64,000 nt of DNA from Apoderus coryli (taxonomy: Eukaryota > Arthropoda > Insecta > Coleoptera > Attelabidae): contig OU452203.1 in the NCBI GenBank assembly GCA_911728435.2, positions 12,235,651 to 12,299,650 of the forward strand. Reading direction: 5' to 3'. The position numbers were made by a program, and so were the translations under genes. Below the pieces are notes generated by a model. It searched no databases. It saw only the letters and a program-made list of their open reading frames with translations, and was not told the DNA's origin. This document shows positions 21,911-34,526 of this stretch, in pieces. Positions within the stretch are counted from its first letter, which is position 1. Each line of letters starts with the position of its first letter.

Positions 21911-23484
21911 GATGTGGAGTATCAATGTTGTTCTTATTTTGTTATCAAGACACATCGTTTCTTTACAATTTAGCTTTTTATTTATTGCAATAGCTAATTT
22001 TTGTAAAGGATACAAAAGTAAAATTTTTACATTTTTCCTAGGATAACAACAATCAGTTTACGAATTTAGCTTGTTTGCATAGAGCAAGGCTATAGAATTA
22101 CTGTCATTGTGAAATATAAAACTTGTTAATTACATTTTTCAATGGATTTCTTGTTGAATAGTAATTTAAAATATGGATCTTTCTGTAATCGACGCCGACG
22201 CAGCGCGAGCTATTGTTTTGGTCAAAGATTAATGGTAGGTCACAGTATTATGTAGCCAGAGTGTTGAGAGTTTCAAGATGCACTGAATTTAATTGTCAAT
22301 CGATTGAGATAAAAAAAATATATTTGAAAAAATTCGATTTTGTTGTATTTTTTGTGTTAAAAATGTTGCATTTTTTTTTGACACCCTGTACAGTTATAAG
22401 CTGTCAACTGTTATCAATTACGCAACTCTAATGTCTTGAGAAACGTTTTTGAAAATATCAGTCGCTTGGCTTGACGCAGTACAAAAATATTCATTTTTAA
22501 ATTATACCCGGTTTTAGCATAAAAAACACAAAATAATTAAAATCTCAAACACGGTAACAGATAAAAATATACCTACCATATTATATAAAATATACTCATA
22601 ACTATGAGCAGTATCCGAAAATATAATAAAAAGGGGGTGTTCTATTTGAAATTTCAAAGTTGGTATCAGTGGCAACACCGCATCTGTCAATTTATCACTA
22701 AAAGAGAAAGCCCATTGTTATATTATCGTAAACAAAATTCTCTATTCCTTTCTTATTATTGTATGTTTTGTTATTTTGTAATCCTTTACGAAACTTTCCG
22801 GCAATGAAGAGAAGTACAAATGTAGAACCCAAAAATGTTTTCAATTATACAGGTTAGTTCACAAACCCACTGCAGACCAAACTTACTTTTAGTTTTTTAG
22901 TTTTTTTAATATTTGTAAATAAGGGCTAATTTTGACAAATATTTAAGGCGTTGTGGTATAACTACAGAAACAAAAATATATAAATTTTTCGTGTCAGGTC
23001 CATTTGAGTTCCCTTCTTTTCTCATTTTTACTGGATTTTATTGAGTTCTGATTTGTAATTTTATAGGATGGTCACATTTTGTAAATTGTATTTTTATGGG
23101 AAAATGTTAAATGTGTCACCCTGTAAATCTGGTTAAATTTGAGAAGTCCCTTTCCTATACTTTTTATTGATATTATATTTCATGAGGTTAAGGCTAACCG
23201 TTTTTTCATAACAAAATATTAAAAAAAAATTTGTCAAGAAAAATCAAAATCTCTTCTGATTTTAATTTGTTTTTTATTTAAAAGCAAAAAAGTCAAATTA
23301 CATCTTTATTTTAATAATTTACAAATAAAAAAACTAAAAATATTTTTTTTTCGATAATTTAAGTTTAAATCTTAGCTTAAATTAATACGAAAATTCCTAT
23401 TTCTTTTAATAAGAACTAAACAAGTACCCACGAACTAAATTAAACTAAACTATAAACTATCAAGTGTTAGAAAATTGATTTTAA
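21911..23484. other. Non-coding stretch with candidate mariner end sequences
   Basis: GGGGTGTTCTATTTGAAATTTC at 22634 and TGTCACCCTGTAAAT at 23114 resemble termini seen on other mariner-like copies here. They may frame a decayed element related to the transposase relic at 23485-23780. No open frame is convincing. Confidence 0.3.
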
Positions 23485-23780
23485 AAAATGCTCAAAATGT
23501 CTACCACCTTGTCTTAAAATAAAAATTTTTTTAACTCGTTGGAGCATTTGGGAAGAATGGATGCAAAAACATTTCGTATTCTAATTTCCATGTCTTCTAC
23601 GATCATTGGTAACTCACGGTAACTTATTTTTTTTGCTATGGGGGTATACATAGAAAAAAGTCGACAGGGGGTGTCCCATTTCTTCTCCTTGAGATATCTT
23701 CCGCCCAGAGCTAAAAAACCAAAATTGTCCACTTCAAAAAGGAACAGCTTGATGGAATTGTTGGATATTGTGAACGCAAC
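23485..23780 (-). mobile_element. mariner-like transposase C-terminal relic
   Basis: The minus strand reads VDNFGFLALGGRYLKEKKWD, corresponding to the D-F-F-L-W-G-Y-L-K region. Then comes IRIRNVFASI, and after a frameshift LRQGGRHFEHFL, the usual C-terminus of insect mariner-like transposases. Similarity is weak in the middle. Confidence 0.45.
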
Positions 23781-25160
23781 CGATTAGGTTATGCTTTTCA
23801 TGTCAAAAACAACAACAGTAAGTGATGTTTGTGAAATTATTTCAAACATTTCGTTTCGTTATTTAAAAGACTGTTTAATTCTTGTACTGAAAGCTCGTAC
23901 TGTTAGTATTTTTGAGAGAAATTTCTCCAAATTCAAGTTTGGAAAATTGATAATGGGTAATAATGGAATTTATATAGAGGAAACCATATGTCAGAAAAGT
24001 GAAAAATACATATGAACGCCCTGCTATTCGCATTACGTGTGCTGTGGGATAGATAATGAGCCTGGGTCGATACTAATTATAAATGTATCATAATCGTAAT
24101 GGTAATGCGGTGTATATACGTTTACCACAAACATTAATGTCAACACGTATATTAATTTGTTATATACTTAACCAAAGTACATACTAATGCTGTGCTGATG
24201 CATACTATCACTGTAACAGTATTCCGTAATTATTTTCCATCGCTTACCAATTTTCCAATCAAATATGACGGTTATTGTTTTTTTAATTCATTTAAACTAG
24301 GTGCATTTATTTATAACTTGAACTTCAAGAAATAGTCACTTCACCTCCCAAAATCTTTATTAATAAGAAATATGAGACATTCTTCGAGGGTCCATACATC
24401 ATCAGTCATAAAAACATAAACTACAATATGATAGTATCTGCAATATATGAAAATATGAGGTCAACATAATAAAGTAATAATGAGAAATATAATTATTTTT
24501 TTTACATGGAAAAAAGTAACAGGTTTTATCTCGGTCTTTGTCACACAATCAATCAACTCGAGAGTTAAAAACTTACTTTTTTCCTGCGTATAATAGACTA
24601 TATTTTTTTTTTGGTGACTTAATAACACCGATATATTTTCCAAAACTTCAAATTTACTGTCGATTTTTAATTGTTAAAATGGAAAGCTATTGTGACGTTG
24701 CGTTGGTAACAAAGCGGGTTTATAAATAATCAAACTGTATGATTGATCATGTGTCATTGAAAATTCGAATTAAATTCGCTTGTGCTAAAGTTTTGTAATA
24801 AATATATACCTACCTAGTAAATATAATATAAAAGTATAATTATTATATGATGGATTCACAATCATTGTCTCTTACACCAGCGGAGTTAGTTGAAGATGTA
24901 GCATTTTTCTGAAATTTTTGTCAAGCAAATCACGGAAAATATTTGAAATTGCCTACGAAAAGTTTATAACATAGATATTGTCACATACATATAAGATAAG
25001 TCTCCACCATATCACAATGCGGGAGCAGGTTTCACCATATCATAAAGAATAAGATAAGGTTTACGTGGGTAATTTATTTACTAGTTTAATTACCTTATCT
25101 GATATTTAAACTCAGGACGATTTTGGTCTTGGATATTTCTAAAATATATTTTTTGATTTT
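23781..25160. other. Non-coding AT-rich DNA
   Basis: A possible tiny frame at 24847-24912 (MMDSQSLSLTPAELVEDVAF) is too short to judge. Nothing else is supportable. Confidence 0.3.
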
Positions 25161-25164
25161 TAAT

Positions 25165-25345
25165 CAGTTAGTCCTTTGACTTGTAGAGCTATTTGAGAAC
25201 CGCCCACGTACCTAAATCACGCTCACAAATAGAGGATTTTAATGATTCTCCTTCGTAAACGGGAGATGGACTGTATTCGAACAGCGGTTCCCAGTTAATA
25301 GATATGTAACTAGATTTAGTAAACTAAATTAAAATAAACTGTTGC
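25165..25345 (+). repeat. Dispersed repeat pair member 1
   Basis: GACTTGTAGAGCTATTTGAG, CGCCCACGTACCTAAATCACG and TCTCCTTCGTAAACG recur in order at 31265-31425. It is an interspersed repeat of unknown class. Confidence 0.6.
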
Positions 25346-27561
25346 TCTCGAGGCACGAATAGCTCTCCATATTCAAGTGTAAAAGTAATAATAATATGAC
25401 CTTTTTGTCATTTCTTTTATAAAATTTTTACGGACGCCTATGGTACATTAATTTTTGTCGTGTATTTTTAACATCAATACAACTAGTTAAATATAAAATT
25501 TTTTTACACTATTTTCGAACACCTGTGTGAACCACTTCATTCATGTAACATTTTTAGGTTATACTCGTATTCTATCACAACTATGAAAAATTATTCCGTA
25601 TTTCGAATAAGTTTGGGAGCTTAAAGTAAATATGAAAGAAGATTTTTCACGTAATACACCTCTTCTTCTTTATTCTACGCCCTGATCTCTTTCTTGAAAA
25701 TTAAGTACATAAACATAATAATTTATTAGTTATTGAACATTTTCAGTTGAATACTCTATTGTAAGTTTGAGTTTTACTTGTAGCAGTTTAACGGCAAATG
25801 ATAGATTCTGAGTCACTACAACAGACATACCGGCCTGTGCCCCAAATATACCGTATAAACGCGTGTTGAGAAGGTAATTGAAGTAAAACATATTCATAGT
25901 AACAAAGATTATTGTGTATATTAATCTTTGATACATTTCACACTATTACCCTTCGTTTGATATATTTATATTATTATGATGTATATAGGTGTAAGGCAAA
26001 AATAAAGTAATGGTGAACCACATACTTATGTCTTTCCATTTGTCTGGGCTGTTGAGTGAGCATGTGCCCTGGTTCCCTTTAGAACCAGCTGTCACTAATA
26101 TACTCGATTTTTTTAACTAAAAATGTGACACTAACTAAACTCGTGTGTCTTTCTCGCTTCAGACAATTGGATGATGTTAAATTTATGAACCGGCTCAAAT
26201 TTCCGAGATATTCTCTGCATAGTATTATATAGCTCAAACAACGTGCTTATACCAGCTCTATAATTTGAGCAAAAGCCAAACGGGATGCGCATACAATTCT
26301 GCAGGTGTAAATTAACTCCTTATGTGGCCAACCTATAAACAGGTGACAAATGTGACTTTCTGGTATTTCCTGTCTGAAGCGCCGAAATTGCTGCACATTC
26401 CATGTGTATAATGTTTTGGTATACTGGATTAATATTCATGTATATCGCAATAACATTTATACCCGGGTGATTTCCACAGGACGTACTAATTTCACTTAAC
26501 TTTTCGGAAAGCTTAAAACGTAAAATTCGAAATAGAATTCAAAATACGGAGAAAGAATCATAATTCCTAATAAAACTTTCTTTTTAGAATTGAGTGTCTC
26601 AAACTAGGGACTCAAAATATTTTAGTTCTAATGGGAACCTTTCAATTATAGCCTCTAAAGTACTTAGAATTTAGATGAAGCTAAGTCCAACTAGAGCAAT
26701 GACCAGAGTCAGAGCTTTAGAGCGTTTAGCTTGTTTTAAAATTTTTACAAAGTGTTGCATTTAGGGTAAATTTTCACTAACTAGAAAGTTTCATACGGTA
26801 AATGACTAAAAATGTTTCATTCTCTATAACATAGCATCTATGGTATTTAATTTTATATATACAGTTTATCTTAACCTAACTTGACATTTTTTTGCTTTCC
26901 CCGCTGGCTCTAAATCACAGTCTCTAAAGTATCGAATAAACGTTTTTCCTTTAATTTTCTATCCCTTTTCACATTTGAGTATGCTCTCTTTCGTTTACTG
27001 TCTACATCTTTTTGGGTTGAACTGAAAAAATGTGTATATGGGCATCAGGTCTTTCGCAATTTAGTTGAGTAGGCATATATACCCGGTGCGTCTCGTCGTC
27101 TCTTAATTTACTAAAAATTGCGTTGACAGACGTTAAAAAATGGGCCACAAAGTAACATGGACTATTTGTCGAAAAGAGGAGCTTAGGGTTAGCTTGTTTG
27201 AGATATGAGGTGCTGTGAAACACATTACCTCCCCTAAGGCGATGAGCAGCAAAGATATACTAACGTTAAATTTGTTAGTCGTTAAGAGAAAATGCGGGTA
27301 TTTGTCACAGGATTTTTGGGTAAATAAAATAATTACATTACATATGCGTAGAGAACAAAAATATATCTTACAAAATGAATCAGAGTATATTATATTAATC
27401 TACCAAATCAAATGACCTTTGCACATTTAGTCATACCCTCACCTCCTAATAAACCTTGTCCTAACATTCCCTGGAAGGAAGGTTTGTAGCCAGTGGTTTT
27501 AATATTTCATTATTAGTATGGTATGTTATTTAGGGAATTTACACATACACAGAAAAAAAAA
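25346..27561. other. Non-coding stretch, nothing identified
   Basis: No protein similarity could be read on either strand. Short frames at 25730-25936 and 27002-27223 look random. Confidence 0.35.
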
Positions 27562-28122
27562 CCTTGGTTCAGATAGATAAAAAACGTAAGCACCACAGGG
27601 ACAGCCAAAACCTTGTCTACCCCTTCTAAAAAAATTTACTGGATAGACATTATGTCATTTAGATAATATTCTTGAATAGTTTACATATGCTTCTTGTCTA
27701 AAAGAGACAAACACTTTTTGTCATTTAAATAAAAATATATTGTATGCCAGCAAAGTTTATTAGTAATTTTAGTAATGTAGAAAAATCTACTGGATAGACA
27801 TTATGTCATTTAGATAATATTCTTGAATAGTTTACATATGCTCCTTGTCTGGGAGAGACAAACACTATTTGTCATTTAAATAAAAGTATATTGTATGCTA
27901 GCAAAGTTTACTAGTTATTTTAGTGATGATACTCGTTTAATGTCTATCCAGTAAATTTTTCTACATTACTAAAATAACTAATAAACTTTGCTAACATACA
28001 ATATATTTTTATTTAAATGACAAATAGTGTTTGGCTCTCTCTTCTACTAATTTTTTCTAGAAGGGGTAGACAAGATTTGGGGGTCCCTGTGGTGCTTACG
28101 TTTTTTTTATCTAAACCACCAT
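27562..28122. mobile_element. Foldback/MITE element with internal tandem unit
   Basis: The terminal inverted repeats are ACGTAAGCACCACAGGGAC (left) and GTCCCTGTGGTGCTTACGT (right), flanked by GGTTCAGATAGAT../..TATCTAAACC. Inside, a unit of about 148 bp starting TACTGGATAGACATTATG occurs twice in direct orientation (27639 and 27789). A third copy is inverted, from about 27945 to 28035. No coding capacity. The third, inverted copy makes most of the right half complementary to the left half. Confidence 0.8.
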
Positions 28123-28440
28123 CAGGTTTTTAGTGCGACTCTTATTTATTTATTTTTTTAAAATAAACTTAAGCCTACTGAAAATCTTGTATTAGGTATA
28201 ATATAAGCTAGGTATATATAGTCAAACTTCAATCTACACATGTTAAAGTGGGTAGGTATAATGCGGCTGAATCCTTTGCCGGAATTCCTGAGAATATTGC
28301 TCAGCACATAAACAACTAGGGTTGGTTGATCTTGGAAACGGTCGGAGTGACAATGTCGGTTAACTTAGAGAAAAGTTGTACAATTTAAACACCTTTTAAA
28401 TGGTGTTTTCAAAAGTAAAGTAAATTTAGCAGTTTTCGAG

Positions 28441-29228
28441 AATTTCTAAAAATCAATTTTTTGCGATATTAGTTTTTATTGATTTCAGACATTATTTTTA
28501 CAGATATATAAAAAAATGAAAAGCACTTTCTCATTGTTGCTTTTTGAGGAGACTCGACGTTTCGTTTTCGAAAAACCATCAACTTCGATTTTTTAAATAC
28601 GGCCCTTGATTTTCTATTGTTAAATTTAAAGCCATTTTCAATTCAAAAATAGGTGGTTTAAACAACTTTTCAATATTTTTAGTTGATATTTAAACTTATT
28701 CAAGAAAAATCGCCATAGTTTGGGACTTAACTGACTGAATGCAGAGTATATACCTAATTAGTAATTTTTGCAATAAAATTCTTTCGACGTTAATCAAAAT
28801 TATTTATTTCTGTCAGCACATTTTATTCTGTACGCAGTTTTTTAGATTTAGTTAAAATTTTTGTGCTTTTTGAAATTATTAAAGAAACGCCTTTCTTTCT
28901 TTTACGCAAAATAAGTGCCAAACTATGGCGATTTTTCTTGAAGTTTAAATAACAGCTAAAAATACTGAAAACTTGTTGAAACCATTCCGTTACATCTATT
29001 TTTGTTTTGAAAATGGCTTTAAATTTAACAATAAAAAATCGAGGGCCGTATTTAAAAAATCGAAGTTGATGGTTTTTCAAAAACGAAACGTCGTAATGAA
29101 AATTTGTAAACGCTATATTTTTCTCATAAAAAAGTAACAATGAGAGCTTTTAAGTTTTTTATATCAGTAAAAATAATGTCAGAAATCAATAAAAACTAAA
29201 ATCGCAAAAAAATTGCATTTTCTTAAAA
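28441..29228. repeat. Long inverted repeat, arms about 290-315 bp
   Basis: The left arm (28441-28727) and right arm (28914-29228) are inverted copies. Matching blocks include CCATCAACTTCGATTTTTTAA with TTAAAAAATCGAAGTTGATGG, and AAAAATCGCCATAGTTTGG with CCAAACTATGGCGATTTTT. The loop is about 186 bp. Weak protein-like frames here are by-products of AT-rich sequence. Its transcript would form a long hairpin. Confidence 0.8.
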
Positions 29229-31084
29229 AAAATACGGCCTTGTAAAATATAGTTTATACCTAATTCATTTTCTACTATATATATTATACATTTCAAGATG
29301 TACTAACTAGGTACTAGGTAGTTATCTAATTTGGGGACAAATAAACCTAAAATGTATTGGCTATTTAAAAAAAAATCGAGTTTTTCCGAAAAACAATGAC
29401 GCTGAAACAAAAAAAAATTATCAAAGAAACTTTAGATTCCTTATGAGGAAACTAAGTAAAATAACAGATTCTACCGGTACGTACGAGGAATGATAAGACA
29501 ATTCCAATCCACAACTCCTAATTCACAGACATTGGTAAAATGGTAAACAAATAAATACATACCTACCTTTACAAAAGAAAGAAAAAAGTCATACCTAGCT
29601 AAAATATTTATGTAACTTCTTTTGAAAAACTACATTAATTTGCTAAAAATTAATCCGTCCCTGGCAAATTAAATATATTATCGTGAACCCATCTAAACTA
29701 TTGTTTAGTTGCTGTAAATGATAAGGAATTTTGCCTCCACCATATTAAAAATGATTAAATTAGAAAAAGTATTTTAAATTATGATTAAGTAACCACTAAA
29801 TAATACGTCTGTAGATAGGTATCTATTGCCAAAAGTTATAATATTTGCTATTGCCATGAAATAACATTGTTTGCATTGGTCGTAAAATTATAAAAATAAA
29901 TAATTAAACAATAATAATTTACTTACCGAGAAAAGTGTCAACGAGCTCCCCCAGATTCCAGCTAATTAATATTTCTTTTGTTTCCTCCATAGATATTAAT
30001 AATATATATTTAACAAAACTCAACACGCCAAACTAATCACTAATCACTACACTTAATTATGTTGGATGCACATTGGTTAATATCTGTTACTGTATCTGTA
30101 TAGTCCGTCCTCACCACTTGTAGAAATTGGGAGATCAATACCTAGGTATATACTATCAATAGATCAAATTTTGAAATTTAAATATCTTCAGATTAGAACA
30201 CAAAACGCAAAATAACTAAAGCCTATTTAGAGCGACGCCAAGACTGTAATCAAAATATACCAAAATGAAACCCCCTCCCTCTACACCAAGCGAGACGCGC
30301 TAGCTACAAGGCGGTACACATAGAAGATGTTGTTGTCGGCACACGCTCTACAAAGGGTTTTAGGTACGTCGACTAGCAGCGGGGACAAACACATTAGGTA
30401 GAACGGGGAATAACCGTTGGCTGGAATAGAATGACTATAGGTTCCTATCTCTACCAGATAAAATAATTCGATATTTTGGAGGATAGAAATTTCGTAAATG
30501 AGAAGTATTAGGTAAAATAACTATTACACAGATTTAATTAAATCAGTGCCTATTTTAGCTATGTACTTAGTTGTTAAAATCTTATTTATACTTAAATATT
30601 ATAATGCACATACCTAGGTCCATTAATATACTAAAGCAGATAAATAAAATTTATAGGTAGGTAGGTATATGTTCCTATTAGAACTAATTTAGTTTTGGGT
30701 TTCATAAAACGATTTTTGAGAATAGTTAGGTACGTATAGGTACCTACCTAATTACCTCATTAAGTATTTTCTTAATAATAATAGCTACACCTAAGTGAGT
30801 ACGTATGGAAATCTGTAGGTGTACAATACCTAATTCAAGCAGAATACCGAACTCATTTAGCGCAAATAAAATTTTATATAGGTTCAAATTTGAAATCTTA
30901 TTTAACTAATGCACATACAAGTCTCGTTTAGATGAGAAGATATCAGCTTAGCAGGAAAAATTGTCGTTTTTAGATAATGTAGCTACTCATACTTGATAAC
31001 TACATTTACTACTTTAACAAAAATTTTGCGAAAACTAGCAAATTCACCTCTAAATAATATTTTTTATTTGGATAAACCAAGTTT
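29229..31084. other. Non-coding DNA with TAGG-type low-complexity patches
   Basis: Short runs of GTAGGTAGGTAGGTAT (about 30655-30670) and ACCTACCTAATTACC (about 30741) occur. Nothing else was recognised. Confidence 0.35.
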
Positions 31085-31254
31085 TTTTTTTCTGTGTATA
31101 CTCGTACATACTGTCACAAAAAGAATCAGAAAAAATAGGGAGATGGCCTCCACTATGTCACAAATAATATAAGTATGAGAATATCAATTTAAAGGAAAAG
31201 TAAATATAGGTTATATAGAGAGCGGTTTGATATTTATTGATGATCTTTTGGTTT

Positions 31255-31430
31255 TAATATTTTACTTCCTTGGCTTGTAGAGCTACTCGAGAATCGCCCA
31301 CGTACATCACGCTCACATGAGCAGAATCTTAATGGTTCTCCCTCGTAAACGAGTGACGGTCTGTATTTGAAATGCCTCTCTCAGTTAATAGTTACTTGCT
31401 TAGATTTAGAAAACTATATTAAAAAAAAAA
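31255..31430 (+). repeat. Dispersed repeat pair member 2
   Basis: Same family as 25165-25345: GGCTTGTAGAGCTACTCGAG and CTCCCTCGTAAACGAG are the shared blocks. Confidence 0.6.
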
Positions 31431-31484
31431 GGAAAGTCAAATATATTTTACTAACTATTATTTATTAAATTAATTATTTAAAAT

Positions 31485-31982
31485 ATAAGAAAATCAATTC
31501 AACGAAAAAGGACAAGTCTCAACAAAATTATCAATTACAATATTTAAAATTTGTACTTACATAATAATCATCATCATCGACAAAGTTCAGTTTCAAAAAA
31601 TGTACCAAATTATAATTATTAATACTATAAACTCACGTTGATAAACCGTAAAGCCTAAACACTCCTCAACAGAGAGATTCGTGCTTTTTATCATTTCTAA
31701 AACTCAGAACTTACTTCGCCGAAGTAGGAAAGAAGACCCCGTTTTTCCCTGTTGCGTAAAAATTTACAACCTTTGATTTTTTCCACTCTTTCAAATATCG
31801 AAGTTGTCTATTCCTGGCGTCGCGTACCGCTTGTGTAGAAAAATGTGAATCAGCAAATTTTGTCTATTTCGTAGATACAATAACGATGTTAGAGTCATGA
31901 ACTGTGATAAATTATTAATCAGCGAAAAATACTCATTTCGACCAGATACAATATTTTTATTACAATATACCGGGTGTGACAA
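31485..31982. repeat. Dispersed repeat, uninterrupted copy
   Basis: Starts near AAGAAAATCAATTCAACG and ends ATATACCGGGTGTGACA. A second copy lies at 41157-43915, where a Transib element has inserted. Shared blocks include ACTTCGCCGAAGT, CCCTGTTGCGTAAAAATTTA and CTATTCCTGGCGTCG. This intact copy shows the pre-insertion sequence at the Transib target. No coding content was recognised. Confidence 0.7.
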
Positions 31983-32084
31983 TACAAAAACTTAAGGTGA
32001 ATGCTCGGATGTGTACAATAGTACGGGGTTAGAAGAACTCGTGATATAGTTGATTTGGATAGTTATTTATATTTTCATTCAAAA

Positions 32085-32600
32085 GATGTTAAAAAACTAC
32101 GACATGCATCCATACAAGTCTACAAAAGTGTAAGCCTTGAAACCAGAAGATGATCAATATAGAATACAATTTTGTGAAATAGTTCGGATCCGCAACCAAG
32201 AAGATCCTGACTTTTTAAAGAAATTAATTTGGACAGATGAAGCTCAATTGGCGGAAAGGTATATTTAACAGAAGAAATAAACATTTCTGGGCTGAACACG
32301 TTTGAACAATTTCCTTTTTAAAAGAAAACGAAATAAGGTTTCATAATTACGATGAAATATTAAATTCAGAGGAGTATCTTCAAATTCTAAGGCCTGTGGT
32401 TCACAATTTTTGGGATAACCTGCAACTAGAAGAATATCGTACATGTTGGTTTCACCTGGACGGGACACCCCTTCATTGCACTAGGGAAGTAACAACAGAG
32501 TTGTTCCACGTGATTAACGATCGCTGGTTTAGACGGTAAGGCGTGGCGTTGCCTGCGAGGTCTCCTGATTTTACACCACTGATGACGTCATATTCTCGAT
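32085..32600 (+). mobile_element. mariner/IS630-like transposase relic
   Basis: Frames give HPYKSTKV (about 32108), DQYRIQFCEIVRIRNQED, LKKLIWTDEAQLAE with the first catalytic Asp (about 32215-32260), and NRRNKHFWAE. Then come YLQILRPVVHNFWDNLQLEE, FHLDGTPLHCTREVTTEL with the second catalytic Asp (about 32452-32505), and LPARSPDFTPL. Gene order and motifs fit an insect mariner-like element. Several frameshifts and stops are present. Confidence 0.75.
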
Positions 32601-33975
32601 TTTGCAAAATCGGAAAAAAATATTTTTTTGGCGTAAAATATACCTGAATGCAACACAATTTATACCACTTCAAAAGATTTTTAATATCTAATCTCGTTTT
32701 CATACAATAGGCCTGGGGCGCCGAGTTTGGGACACCCGGTACTTTATCATTCAATCAAAAGATAAAAACTGTGTTTTCTATTTAATTAAAATCTTGCGTT
32801 AGTTTTGGGGCACCCTTTATTAACCGTTTACTTTTATATTAGACCGTAGCAAGTTGGGGAGTGTAATGAGCATTAATGAAAATATACTTGAAATATTTTT
32901 GGTGAATTTGGATTTCATTCCTGTATCTATTTATACTAAATAGTTAAAAAAGTTTGAAGCAATTTTGCTTATTTCAGAACTATGCATAATAAATTGGACA
33001 AAATTTAATTATATCGCTTAATTAAATTTTGGTTCGTTATTGCTATGGCACATATTTGCGGTTTAACAACTTCGAAGTTTTTGATGTAATTACAATCATT
33101 ATTATATTGTAAAAGTGCAGATGATTATTGAGAATATGAGTTTTACACTGGGAAATCTAGGTATGTTAAAAGTTAAAATGCAGTGTTAGTATAATATTAT
33201 CCCAATTAAAGCTTCAGTTTGTTTTTAGCTAGTCTTTATGTAACCTTGTTTATTGGTAAACGGCAAAATTACATCATCCACACTCTACAGGGAAATTTTT
33301 AGATGTTCGAAAAGATTTTAATAAAGTCCTGCCCGAAAAGAAAACAGTAAAACTTATGTCATTGCTCTACGCATCAACTCCAGTAAGATAGAAACTTCCA
33401 AAATATATTGAAAATAGATCCTTATCCATCGCTAAATCAGTTTCCAGCGGATACAACTTCTCGAATTACTAACAAAGAAAAAGGATTTTATATTGCATTA
33501 TAAGCCGAATTTTTTAAGATCATATATTCTTGATTCTACATTCTGCACTGAACCAAAAAAGGCTGTAAATATAACAAACACCATTGTCACATTAATAATT
33601 TTATTTGTCAAAATTGAGCCAACTAAGGGAGTTGGTAATATTATAAATTGGCTTTCTGGTTTGTAGTATGCATTTTGATTCCACTCTCGACACCACATAG
33701 TTACGTATATCGTGAAAAAACACACACTGCGAAATTCGCACACGGAGCGAACAGAATCGTATACTACTTTTCTGTAACTTCTGACGTTGATCATACATTT
33801 ATGGTTGGTTTTCAGAATTAACTCACCTCATAGCAGACAATTTAGAAGCACAAAAACATAATATATTATGCGGTACGTGGAATATGAAATTTTTCCTTCC
33901 TTTTAAAGAAAATAATTACATGGTTATTAAATCATAAATTCGAAACTATTCAAATAATCTCTGCGTCCGTAAATA
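32601..33975. other. Non-coding DNA downstream of the mariner relic
   Basis: GGGGCACCCTTTATTAACC near 32810 may be the mariner's 3' terminus. A 98-codon minus-strand frame at 33498-33794 has no recognised features. Nothing else was identified. Confidence 0.3.
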
Positions 33976-34526
33976 TAATAAAATGAAAAATAATTTCGTG
34001 GCATAGCGGACAAAATTACTGGCGTTTCCTACACAAGGTATTTTGTTTAATTTAGCAGTCTAATTCAGTAGAACCAGACCGAGGCAAGGATCGACATCTG
34101 TCGAATTCGTCAGTATCTACTTCGGAATTCGTTTCGCTCCTATTATGAGCTCGTCAGAGTACCATAGTCGTTGCCCATGTGCAATATCGGCTGGCATTTA
34201 AGCACAGTGAGATATACAACAGTAGATGTATGTAAACCGTACCATCTACATACACATAGTAATGCATATCCCACCATACAGAGGCCGTTTACATATATCT
34301 ACTGTTGTATATCTCACTGTGCTTAAATGCAGGCCGATACTGTAGATGAACAACGACTATGGTACTCTGACGAGCTCATAATAAGAACGAAACGAATTCG
34401 TCTGTGTCGTCCCATGCCTCGGTCTGGTTCTACTGAATTAGACTGCTAAATTAACCAAAATCCCTTGTGTAGGTAACACCAGGAATTTTGTCCGTTATGC
34501 CACGAAATTATTTTTCATTTTATGAA
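33976..34526. mobile_element. Palindromic foldback element, arms about 255 bp
   Basis: The left end AAAATGAAAAATAATTTCGT (33980) is mirrored by ACGAAATTATTTTTCATTTT (to about 34522). Other paired blocks are CTAATTCAGTAGAACCAGAC, TATGAGCTCGTCAGAGTACC and GTGAGATATACAACAGTAGA. The unpaired centre is only about 45-60 bp (about 34230-34285). Both arms are non-coding. A piece of the arm recurs at 16437-16480, so the sequence is dispersed. Confidence 0.85.

Noticed and set aside
28823..29140. 105-codon minus-strand frame
   Set aside because: It lies inside the right arm of a long inverted repeat and has a biased Lys/Phe composition typical of AT-rich noise.
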